Part shown: positions 1-7,402 of the stretch, one piece after another | Layout of the letters: each line of letters starts with the position of its first letter | Position numbering within the stretch: the first letter of the stretch is position 1 | Origin: Cytophagales bacterium | GTDB lineage: Bacteria > Bacteroidota > Bacteroidia > Cytophagales > Cyclobacteriaceae | Assembly: GCA_020403045.1 (NCBI GenBank) | Contig: JADBYK010000038.1 | Coordinates: 24,529-88,528, forward strand | Length of the DNA stretch: 64,000 bases | Reading direction: 5' to 3' | Translations under genes and position numbers: made by a program | The notes under the pieces: model-generated | The model's input: only the letters and a program-made list of their open reading frames with translations | What the model was told of the DNA's origin: nothing | Databases searched by the model: none

Positions 1-1612
1 CATCCTTTTTTTCAAGAATTTTACCGGTATAGTTTATTTCAAATAGTTGAGTGAGCGACAACCACACTTTTTTCTTAGGTTGAAATTGTTCCAGCCTTGG
101 CAGTGCTTCTGTCATTTTGTTTTGAGCTAATAGCAATTCGATGGCTGCAAATTCTTTCAACCCCGCTCCCGTAGAATCAAACGCTGTATTTTCTTTTATG
201 CGCATGCTTAAGTCTAGTGCGTCATTGGCAATTTCTCGTGTCGTGGCTTGTTTCAAAATATCTAAGTGTTCTTGCGCCAATTTGAAATCGCCTTTGTAGT
301 AAGATAACTTGGCGTTGCGCAATTTGGCCTCGTAGCCGAGTGGTGTTTCGCGCTGCGACTTTTCAACTTGGGAATAAAGAAGTGTGGCTTCCCAGGGTTC
401 TTCTTTCAACAAATAAATATCGCCCAGTTCAACTTTTGACTGATTACGAAGTTGTGCGGGTGCCTTTAGATCTCCGATCAACCGGTTGAGTACCACGACC
501 GAAGAGTCCAACTCGTTGAGGTAATACGCGTGTAATAGCGCTTCACTCAAACGGGCATCAAATGAACTTGGGTGATCTGGATAGCGGGATCGAAACTGAG
601 CGAATTCTCTGATCAGATATCGAACCGAGTCTTTATTAACCGGAAAGCTGTTTTTTACCTGCGCTTCTCGAGTTCTGATCAGCCCAAGTTGAGCGGGTAA
701 AAAGTTGGGTGTGGCAGCAAATTCTTTGATCACATAAAGAAAAGCTTTGTCCGCATTTTTATAGTCTTTGTTGTTGAGTGCTATCTGAGCTATCTCCAAT
801 GTTTTTGATTGTTCTTTGCGAAATCTCTTGTCATAAGCTCGTGCTTGTATAAAAGCCCCATAGAAATTTTTGGACTGAAGATTTGTCCATATTAGTAGGT
901 CACTGAAGACTTCTGAGTCTTGATTTTTTTGAACTCTGTCTGTCAATAGTTTTTCAAGGCTTTCAAGTTCTTCGGGCTTGGTTAGCAACAATTGCATTAA
1001 ATTTTTGATGTAACCACTGTTAGTCGGTGTCTGGGTGACATAATCCAAATATTCCGAAACCATTTCGTCTCGTTTTCCTTGGATCCTGTAGAGATTGGCC
1101 AATTCGAGAGCAAAAATATGTTGGTTGTTTGCTGCAACTCGGCTTTGTTGCAACGAAAAGATGCTGTAATCAACCAAATTTCTAGAGGCTAAGTAATCGG
1201 AGATTGTTTTGGCTTTATAGGCGTCATCTGCGTTTGTTTTAATAAGTGCTTTTAAATATTTGTCTGCCTTCGTTACATCACCAGATCTCAAGTAGAGTAT
1301 TCCTAAGTCCAGTCGATAGTTTAATCGATCCTCTCGTCTGATCAATTTTTCGATGTAATCTTCAGCTTGTTTAAAGTTCCCCAACTCAATCATTAGGTTG
1401 AAGTAGCTAGTGTGGATAGATGAAGCGTTTTGGGGATTTTTAGAAAGTTGTTGAAAAGCCGCCAGTGCTTTATTTTTTTCACCCCGCAATAGATACTCAT
1501 TCGCAATCTGAATTTCTTGAGTTTCTTGTGCAATCGCTAGTTGTGCACAAAGGAGCGCTAGTATTGTATTAAAAATAAATTTTTTAAGTTTTTTGTATTT
1601 GTAATTACCCAT
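1..1612 (-). CDS. TPR-repeat secreted protein (3' end outside window)
   Basis: The minus-strand frame stays open from an ATG at 1612 to the window edge, so the C-terminus is missing; about 537 residues are visible. The N-terminus is a Sec signal peptide with a lysine-rich start followed by a hydrophobic stretch ending in LAIAQ. The rest is helical, with repeated TPR-like pairs of about 34 residues (for example NEYLLRGEKNKALAAFQQL and LDLGILYLRSGDVTKADKY). This suggests a periplasmic scaffold or partner-binding protein; no enzymatic motif is visible. A DnaA-box-like word overlaps its start codon. Confidence 0.8.
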   Translation of the reverse strand, partial: MGNYKYKKLKKFIFNTILALLCAQLAIAQETQEIQIANEYLLRGEKNKALAAFQQLSKNPQNASSIHTSYFNLMIELGNFKQAEDYIEKLIRREDRLNYRLDLGILYLRSGDVTKADKYLKALIKTNADDAYKAKTISDYLASRNLVDYSIFSLQQSRVAANNQHIFALELANLYRIQGKRDEMVSEYLDYVTQTPTNSGYIKNLMQLLLTKPEELESLEKLLTDRVQKNQDSEVFSDLLIWTNLQSKNFYGAFIQARAYDKRFRKEQSKTLEIAQIALNNKDYKNADKAFLYVIKEFAATPNFLPAQLGLIRTREAQVKNSFPVNKDSVRYLIREFAQFRSRYPDHPSSFDARLSEALLHAYYLNELDSSVVVLNRLIGDLKAPAQLRNQSKVELGDIYLLKEEPWEATLLYSQVEKSQRETPLGYEAKLRNAKLSYYKGDFKLAQEHLDILKQATTREIANDALDLSMRIKENTAFDSTGAGLKEFAAIELLLAQNKMTEALPRLEQFQPKKKVWLSLTQLFEINYTGKILEKKD

Positions 1613-1886
1613 GTGGATATGTTGAAAACTTGGCCTGGTTCGTGGTTACGTTGATTAAATATGGGAAAGTATTTTTTTAAAGTTGGTCTGAAGTGGTGTG
1701 TGGCTAAATTAACATTTTATTGTGGAATGTGAATAACTTTTTTGAGCCTCGTTTTTAGTTGGTAGAATGTGTCCGACCCAGTATTTATCAACGTTTTAAT
1801 TCTGAGTTTGTTTGGTGTCAAGGTAATGTGCGTAGAGAGGAGTTAATCCACACAATGCAGCAGACTTGTTCAGAACTTTATCAACA
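1612..1886. other. Candidate replication origin (DnaA-box cluster)
   Basis: This gap between two minus-strand genes is AT-rich and contains a cluster of DnaA-box-like 9-mers. An exact TTATTCACA lies on the minus strand at 1728-1736. One-mismatch variants of TTATCCACA lie at 1612-1620 (minus), 1844-1852 (plus) and 1878-1886 (plus). A weaker TTATCAACG is at 1785-1793. No ORF fits the gap. mnmG and a perfect parS site, both commonly near bacterial origins, lie within 5 kb. The neighbouring genes mostly point toward this site, which is not the usual co-orientation, so the call is tentative. Confidence 0.45.
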
Positions 1887-3501
1887 ATGGACCAACTTCC
1901 CAATTAGCTCTTACGGGTATTAGCGTTTTGCCATCAAAGGTTTTATAGGTAATAACTTGTTCCGGTGCGATCGCTTTTTCAAAACTACCAGGATCCCATT
2001 TGCGATTGGCATTCCGGTCAATGGTAATACGAAGCTTGTATTCTTGCGGAGTGAGATATGCGAATATGTTTTTTTTAATATTTGTTTTTGTTTCCAATAC
2101 TTCTCCTTTACTGGTTAGCAGCTGCAGAATGAAATTCTTTTCATTAGTTTGTATCTCAACGGAAAGTGATCCTAATTCGTCTTCTTGCTGAATTCTGATG
2201 ACTTCGTTTCTGGCTTTAGAGGAGTCTTGTTCGATCGAGACGAAAGCGCCTTTACCAAATATTAATATAGGGCTAGTACTCGTGTTGTCTTTTTCGGGTT
2301 TAGGAGGGTTAAGATCTACAGTTAAGGTTACCCTATGGTGGAGAGAGTCTATAGTAATGTTTTTCTTTTCAACTTGTTTAAAGTGCGTGGAGTCAATCTG
2401 GATATAGATGCTATCTGTGTTCACATGGCTGATAAGTTTGTTAAAATTTCCAGTGGTTGTTATGGTTTTCGCTTGATAGTCATATTTCACAGGGGTAAAA
2501 TTGATCACAAATTTTTCTTTGATTGTTTTCACCTTGACGGATTTTATGTACGCAATCGTGTCTAGTTTGTTGCCAACGCTGTCCAGTAGATGAAGATTTA
2601 TTTTAAGCGAATCTTCAAGTGGTTGTTCTCCTAGTATGCCGTAAAACACAATCTCGTTTTGTTGTTCTCCGAAGAAGTTGACAAAATAGTTTTTGAAATC
2701 CGACTCTACATGTACGCTATCGATCGCTTTGTTAAGTCTGATGCTTGAGGCGCGCGTGGTGTTTCTGATGCTAGTAATTTTAATGGGTCTTGCATCTACT
2801 TGCATCAATGGAATTTTAAGAGTATCAACTTTGTCAGCAGGGTTGAACTGCTTCGTAAGGAAGCCGAATCGTTCAGATTTGCTTTCAACTTTGAGGTTTT
2901 TGCTCTTGTCGTCAAAAGCGTAAATCCTGTAGAGACCGGCTTTGAGATTTGTGATCGTAAAATTCCCTTTCTTATCCGTTCGCGTAAAGTAAATGGGTTG
3001 ATGGTTGAAGATGTTGAAAGTATCTGTCTGGTAGAGTGCAACAGTTATCTTTTCGGGCGGCTCTTCTTTAAATAGTTGGTACACATTTCCTGAAACACTA
3101 AGGGAGTCAATCTCGTCTCCGGTGCTGAATGCTAGGCGTAGATTAAAGACGGGGTTTCCCTCATTGATATCTTGGACTGCATCGCGAAAGGAGATATTGT
3201 AAGTCGTATTTTCAGCAAGCTTTTGCTTAGGAACGATCACTAATTTATTTTTCTTGACTTGAAATTTTGTTTCCTTGCCAACCGTGGGGCTGATCATTAT
3301 TTCTTCAGAGGGATCTTTCAGCTTGATATATTCATCAAAAGTCAATTCAATTTTTTCTCCGGTAAAGTTGCGCTGGTTGCTTTTTGGGTTTGAGGATATG
3401 AGCGCAGGTGGCTTCTTGTCTTGCGGGCCTCCGTTGGGCGATGTTTGGTTTGCGCATCGGGCGAATACTGTTAAAATAAAAAGGGCGGCAAAAAGTCTCA
3501 T
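1870..3501 (-). CDS. Ig-like (Big_5) domain lipoprotein
   Basis: 543 residues. The N-terminus is a lipoprotein signal (hydrophobic stretch, then FARC with Cys at residue 16). It is followed by NGGPQDKKPP and an SbsA Ig-like (Big_5) domain at about residues 30-125, with the typical word IELTFDEYIKL. The remainder is beta-rich, with a carboxypeptidase-regulatory-like segment near residues 135-210 (TDKKGNFTITNLKAGLYRIYAF). This architecture is common in Bacteroidota cell-surface lipoproteins; the function is unknown. It overlaps the upstream methyltransferase gene by 4 bp (ATGA), so the two are probably translationally coupled. A DnaA-box-like word lies in its last codons. Confidence 0.85.
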   Translation of the reverse strand: MRLFAALFILTVFARCANQTSPNGGPQDKKPPALISSNPKSNQRNFTGEKIELTFDEYIKLKDPSEEIMISPTVGKETKFQVKKNKLVIVPKQKLAENTTYNISFRDAVQDINEGNPVFNLRLAFSTGDEIDSLSVSGNVYQLFKEEPPEKITVALYQTDTFNIFNHQPIYFTRTDKKGNFTITNLKAGLYRIYAFDDKSKNLKVESKSERFGFLTKQFNPADKVDTLKIPLMQVDARPIKITSIRNTTRASSIRLNKAIDSVHVESDFKNYFVNFFGEQQNEIVFYGILGEQPLEDSLKINLHLLDSVGNKLDTIAYIKSVKVKTIKEKFVINFTPVKYDYQAKTITTTGNFNKLISHVNTDSIYIQIDSTHFKQVEKKNITIDSLHHRVTLTVDLNPPKPEKDNTSTSPILIFGKGAFVSIEQDSSKARNEVIRIQQEDELGSLSVEIQTNEKNFILQLLTSKGEVLETKTNIKKNIFAYLTPQEYKLRITIDRNANRKWDPGSFEKAIAPEQVITYKTFDGKTLIPVRANWEVGPLLIKF

Positions 3502-4388
3502 TTTTTTACAATGTAAATAAGACTAGAGTGATTTGTTTTTCTTGCTCCTGCAAAGTTGGAGGTGACACCAGACACAATCGCTTTTAATAGCCCAAGTAGT
3601 TTTGGTTGACCCGGATTTTTATAACCTTCGCTAAGCATCGAAACGTAGAAAGCATCGAGTCGCATAGGTTCGATTTTCCTGACATGTAAACCATTTCGGA
3701 GGAGAAGTTGAGTCATTGTATCTTTCGAGAAATGCCAAAGATGCCTTGGAACATCAAAGGCAGCCCAGTGTTTTTCATAACGCTTCGCATCAGCCGATTC
3801 ATAATTGGGAACAGCAATAAAAATTGTGCCGTCTTTATGCAATAGCTTTTTCAATGTTTGAATTGTTTCGTTGAGTTCGTGGATATGCTCAAGAACATGC
3901 CACAGTGTAATTACCTGAAATTCCTGAGTTGGAATTTCGGCCAGAGACGCAGCCACTTTTTGATCGAGCAATACGATTGCTTTTTGCCTGGCTGTATCTG
4001 AGGGTTCGACACCCTGTACTGTCCATTCTTTTTGTTTCAGGTAGTGAAGAAATTCTCCCGTGCCGCAGCCATAGTCAAGTACGGAACCTTCTTGGTGATA
4101 GTTGGAAAGTAATTGGTATTTCCAGTTCAAAGTCAGTCGCCTTGCTGCTAGGTAAATTCTGTCAATCAACGTGCGTCCTCCCCCGGTATGAGATATATAC
4201 TTTTCGGATAGATAGTACCGAGATATCGTTTTGCTGGTGGGTCGTGGGCTGGTAATCAAAAACTGACAAACTGAGCATCTGACAATTTTAAATGACTCGG
4301 CTGTAGTGGTAAAATCACTCGTCTCGATGTAGTCATCAAAAGCGGTGCCTGAGCAAATAGGGCAAACGTTTACACTTTCTAAGCCCAT
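3498..4388 (-). CDS. Class I SAM-dependent methyltransferase with N-terminal zinc motif
   Basis: 296 residues. The N-terminus has paired cysteines, CPIC at about 10-13 and CSVC at about 38-41, suggesting a zinc knuckle. A Rossmann methyltransferase core follows, with the SAM-binding motif LDYGCGTGEFL near residue 105 and LWHVLEHIHE near residue 160. This is the UbiG/Methyltransf_23 type often seen in cell-envelope or small-molecule methylation; the substrate cannot be told from sequence. The gene sits 1 bp after mnmG and overlaps the downstream lipoprotein gene by 4 bp, consistent with one transcript. Confidence 0.85.
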   Translation of the reverse strand: MGLESVNVCPICSGTAFDDYIETSDFTTTAESFKIVRCSVCQFLITSPRPTSKTISRYYLSEKYISHTGGGRTLIDRIYLAARRLTLNWKYQLLSNYHQEGSVLDYGCGTGEFLHYLKQKEWTVQGVEPSDTARQKAIVLLDQKVAASLAEIPTQEFQVITLWHVLEHIHELNETIQTLKKLLHKDGTIFIAVPNYESADAKRYEKHWAAFDVPRHLWHFSKDTMTQLLLRNGLHVRKIEPMRLDAFYVSMLSEGYKNPGQPKLLGLLKAIVSGVTSNFAGARKTNHSSLIYIVKK

Positions 4389-4389
4389 T

Positions 4390-6252
4390 TCACTTGCCCA
4401 TGTAAATAGTTAGGATTGACACGTCAGCGGGTGAAACCCCACTAATGCGGGATAGTTGGCCGATGGTTTCCGGTCTGACTTTTTTTAATTTTTCCCGTGC
4501 CTCAGAAGAGAGTGCTTTTACCCGATCATAGTCAAAGTCTGACTTGATAATATAGTCTTCTAAGCTCTCAATCTTGTCAGCCATTTTTTGCTCGCGTTCA
4601 ATGTAGCTCTCGTACTTCGTGAGGATTTCTACTTGCTGCAAAACATCTTCGCTGTATTTACTCAACGTTCTATTCACTTCAACATCGATTCTTTTCAGTT
4701 CAGCCATTCCGATGTGTGGACGCTTTAGCAAATTTTCAACCGGTACCTTTTCAGTTATTGTTGCGGTGTTCAATTCGGTGAGTTCGTCATTCACCACGCT
4801 TGGCTCAACACGGAGTAACTTTAGTTCTTTGGTCAGGCTTGCCATTTCGTTTTTCTTGTCGAGCAGTTTTTCTAATCTCTCGTCAGTGGCAAGACCAAGT
4901 TGATGACCCATCTCGGTTAGCCGCAAGTCAGCATTGTCTTGGCGCAATAGAATTCTGTATTCGGCTCGCGAGGTGAACATGCGATAAGGTTCTTGGGTGC
5001 CTTTGTTTACTAAGTCGTCTATCAAAACGCCAATATATGCTTCTGATCTTTTCAATATGAAAGGTTCTTTTTCATGAACCTTGTTGTGGGCGTTTATACC
5101 GGCCATTAGTCCTTGACAGGCGGCTTCTTCATATCCTGTTGTCCCATTGATTTGACCAGCAAAATACAGATTATCAATTAGTTGAGTCTCCAAACTCATC
5201 CTTAACTGAGTAGGTGGGAAGTAGTCGTATTCAATGGCATAACCTGGTCTAAACATCTTGGCATTCTCGAACCCCGGTATTTTCGTAATGGCAGAATACT
5301 GGATGTCTTCGGGAAGCGAAGTAGAAAAGCCGTTGACATAGATTTCTACCGTCTTCCATCCTTCTGGCTCTACGAATATTTGATGGCGATCTCTTTCAGC
5401 AAAGCGGTTGATCTTGTCTTCTATTGATGGACAGTATCTAGGTCCAAGCCCTTTGATTCTCCCTTGAAACATCGGAGATCGGTCAAACCCTTTTTCTAGT
5501 TCCTTGTGTACGGCTTCGTTCGTGTAGGTGATCCAGCAGCTTAGTTGGTTTTCGAGAGGCTTCGTATCAGAATAGGAGAACTTGCTTGGATTCTCGTCCC
5601 CCTTCTGCTCTTCCATCAAAGCATAGTTCAGGGAACGGCCATCAATACGAGGTGGTGTTCCGGTCTTCATTCTCCCCGATTCAAAACCTAATTCAATCAG
5701 TTGCTCGGTGATTCCCGTTGCGGCTTTCTCAGCTGTGCGGCCTCCCCCAAAATTCTTTTCTCCAATGTGGATTTTTCCGTTTAGAAATGTGCCATTGGTT
5801 AGCACCACGGATTTGCCTTTAACTTCTATACCAAGCGCGGTTCTCACACCAACTACTCTTTTCTCTTTAACCAGTAAGCCCGAAACCATCTCTTGCCAGA
5901 AATCAACATTTGGCATCGATTCGAGAGCCAGTCTCCATTCTTCCGCAAAACGCATTCTGTCGTTTTGAGATCTTGGGCTCCACATGGCTGGCCCCTTAGA
6001 AAGGTTTAGCATCCGAAATTGTAGCATGGATTTGTCTGAGACAATTCCAGAGTATCCACCTAGCGCATCTATCTCTCTAACAATTTGTCCTTTGGCAACA
6101 CCACCCATGGCCGGGTTGCAAGACATCTGCGCAATAGTGTTCATGTTCATGGTAATCAAAAGCACTTTTGACCCCATGTTTGCAGCAGCCGCTGCGGCTT
6201 CACAGCCTGCGTGCCCCGCCCCCACCACTATTACATCGTATTCTTGAAACAT
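4390..6252 (-). CDS. mnmG: tRNA uridine-5-carboxymethylaminomethyl(34) synthesis enzyme MnmG
   Basis: 620 residues, the normal length for MnmG/GidA. With MnmE it installs the cmnm5 group on the wobble uridine of certain tRNAs using FAD and a folate-derived carbon. Visible features are the FAD-binding GAGHAGCEAA motif at residues 11-20, the conserved MSCNPAMGGVAKGQIVREID segment near residue 45, and an RPGYAIEYDY segment and GYEEAACQGLMAG in the FAD domain. The C-terminal helical domain ends in ISGVSPADVSILTIYMGK. The ATG start at 6252 is clear. In many bacteria this gene lies close to oriC, which fits the DnaA boxes and parS seen nearby. Confidence 0.97.
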   Translation of the reverse strand: MFQEYDVIVVGAGHAGCEAAAAAANMGSKVLLITMNMNTIAQMSCNPAMGGVAKGQIVREIDALGGYSGIVSDKSMLQFRMLNLSKGPAMWSPRSQNDRMRFAEEWRLALESMPNVDFWQEMVSGLLVKEKRVVGVRTALGIEVKGKSVVLTNGTFLNGKIHIGEKNFGGGRTAEKAATGITEQLIELGFESGRMKTGTPPRIDGRSLNYALMEEQKGDENPSKFSYSDTKPLENQLSCWITYTNEAVHKELEKGFDRSPMFQGRIKGLGPRYCPSIEDKINRFAERDRHQIFVEPEGWKTVEIYVNGFSTSLPEDIQYSAITKIPGFENAKMFRPGYAIEYDYFPPTQLRMSLETQLIDNLYFAGQINGTTGYEEAACQGLMAGINAHNKVHEKEPFILKRSEAYIGVLIDDLVNKGTQEPYRMFTSRAEYRILLRQDNADLRLTEMGHQLGLATDERLEKLLDKKNEMASLTKELKLLRVEPSVVNDELTELNTATITEKVPVENLLKRPHIGMAELKRIDVEVNRTLSKYSEDVLQQVEILTKYESYIEREQKMADKIESLEDYIIKSDFDYDRVKALSSEAREKLKKVRPETIGQLSRISGVSPADVSILTIYMGK

Positions 6253-6328
6253 ATAGTTTTATTCTTACGAGTAGGCTTCAGGCTATTAGCCTCAAGCTAC
6301 AGGCTCGTTTCCGTTTTGCTTTAGGTTC

Positions 6329-6344
6329 TGTTTCACGTGAAACA
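6329..6344. promoter_or_regulatory. parS site (exact 16-bp palindrome)
   Basis: TGTTTCACGTGAAACA is a perfect palindrome and matches the bacterial parS consensus recognised by chromosomal ParB/Spo0J. It is intergenic, next to mnmG. No parA or parB gene is in the window. Its role would be nucleation of ParB and loading of SMC near the replication origin. Confidence 0.85.
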
Positions 6345-6477
6345 TTTAAATCATCTCCCCGCTTGGCTTCAAGCTGCACGCCCCAAGCTACACGCTGTTT
6401 TGCGTTTTACTAAAATCCCCCATATTACCCTTACTCAAACCGCGTGAGACTTACAACTCTTAGCTAAGGCAACAGAA

Positions 6478-6493
6478 AGTTCCACGTGAAACC
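6478..6493. promoter_or_regulatory. Second parS-like site
   Basis: AGTTCCACGTGAAACC matches the TGTTNCACGTGAAACA consensus at 14 of 16 positions, differing only at the two end bases. It lies about 150 bp from the exact parS in the same spacer. Clusters of parS near the origin are usual. Confidence 0.6.
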
Positions 6494-6558
6494 TTTTCTT
6501 CTTGCTATACCCAAGCATGTGGCTTGAGGCCTGCGGCTTGAAGCCCTACTCTGAAGGC

Positions 6559-6981
6559 TTAACAACGCAAAGATAGGCAAGCTTCTTCTTTTTTGCGCAT
6601 CAGGGCTTTTTCTGAGGGCTTTTTGTCTTTATAGCCTATGAGGTGGAGAACACCATGGATCATTACCCTGTGGAGTTCATCTTCAAATTCGTTATTGAAT
6701 TTTAAGGCATTCTCTTGTACCCTTTCAATGCTAATGTAGATTTCACCTTCTAAACCGTTTTCGCCTTCAGAGTTATCGAAGGTGATGATGTCGGTGAGGG
6801 TTTTGTGGTTGAGAAAGCCTTGGTTGAGTTGGAGGAGGTATTCGTCCGAGCAGAAGATGTAGTTGATTTCTTTAATGGTTTTCTTTTCCCTTCTGGCAAC
6901 TTCCTTAATCCACAGAGTCTTCTTCCGTGGCAAGTCTATCTTAAACGAAATATCCTCTGAGAAAAAGCGAATGGTAGCCAC
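6559..6981 (-). CDS. ybeY: Endoribonuclease YbeY (rRNA maturation)
   Basis: 140 residues. YbeY is a zinc-dependent RNase involved in 16S rRNA 3' processing and ribosome quality control. The family signature is visible as HRVMIHGVLHLIGYKDK near residues 104-120, supplying the first two zinc-binding histidines. The third histidine of the classical H-x3-H-x5-H motif is not in its usual place (GYKDK instead of GYDH), which I recall as normal for Bacteroidota homologues. The start is GTG at 6981, 2 bp after the stop of the upstream ATPase gene, so the two are co-transcribed. Confidence 0.92.
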   Translation of the reverse strand: MATIRFFSEDISFKIDLPRKKTLWIKEVARREKKTIKEINYIFCSDEYLLQLNQGFLNHKTLTDIITFDNSEGENGLEGEIYISIERVQENALKFNNEFEDELHRVMIHGVLHLIGYKDKKPSEKALMRKKEEACLSLRC

Positions 6982-6983
6982 CC

Positions 6984-7385
6984 CTAATTCATATAGAAAC
7001 TCAACTCAACTACCTTTCCTTTCTCGCTAAAAGCAACTTCGTCAGCAAGGTGTTTCATCAGGAAGATGCCGCGCCCACCGGGTTTCTCTAAGTTTTCTGG
7101 TGAGGTTGGATCTGGCAGGTGCTCGTAATCGAATCCATTGCCTTCGTCTTCGACCCTAAATTTTATTACGCCTTCTTCCAATGCGAGGGCAAGAGAAACA
7201 TTTTTTCGAGAGTTGTTTTGGTTGCCATGTTTGATGGCATTGTTGACGGCTTCGGTAACGGCAATCATGATATTGCCATAGATATCATCATTCAAATGGT
7301 ATTTCTCCCTAGCATTATCAATGAAGCTTTCAATCATCCGAATGTTTTCGGACAGCGAGGGGATTTCGATACTGATCTTCTTCAT
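6984..7385 (-). CDS. RsbW-type ATP-binding protein (anti-sigma factor/serine kinase family)
   Basis: 133 residues forming a single HATPase_c_2 fold. The N-box EAVNNAIKHGN is near residues 45-55, and the G1/G2 boxes are visible as VEDEGNGFD and GGRGIFLMKHLADEV. The family includes RsbW and SpoIIAB, which phosphorylate anti-sigma antagonists and bind sigma factors. No partner STAS-domain gene is adjacent, so the regulatory target is unknown. It lies between the DUF4175 gene (18 bp upstream) and ybeY (2 bp downstream), probably in one operon. Confidence 0.88.
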   Translation of the reverse strand: MKKISIEIPSLSENIRMIESFIDNAREKYHLNDDIYGNIMIAVTEAVNNAIKHGNQNNSRKNVSLALALEEGVIKFRVEDEGNGFDYEHLPDPTSPENLEKPGGRGIFLMKHLADEVAFSEKGKVVELSFYMN

Positions 7386-7402
7386 GCTTAGCGCTCGTGA
7401 GT

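Larger units (their letters stand above)
6269..6551. repeat. Inverted-repeat-bounded spacer between mnmG and ybeY
   Basis: The 306-bp gap holds no gene. Its edges, 6269-6303 and 6516-6551, are imperfect inverted copies of a roughly 36-bp word: both begin GAGTAGG-CTTCA reading inward and share the core GCCTCAAGC. A third related stretch with CAAGCTGCACGCC and CAAGCTACACGCT lies at 6364-6396. The parS palindrome and the near-parS lie inside. It resembles other degenerate, spacer-specific repeats in this window but uses its own sequence words. Confidence 0.6.
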
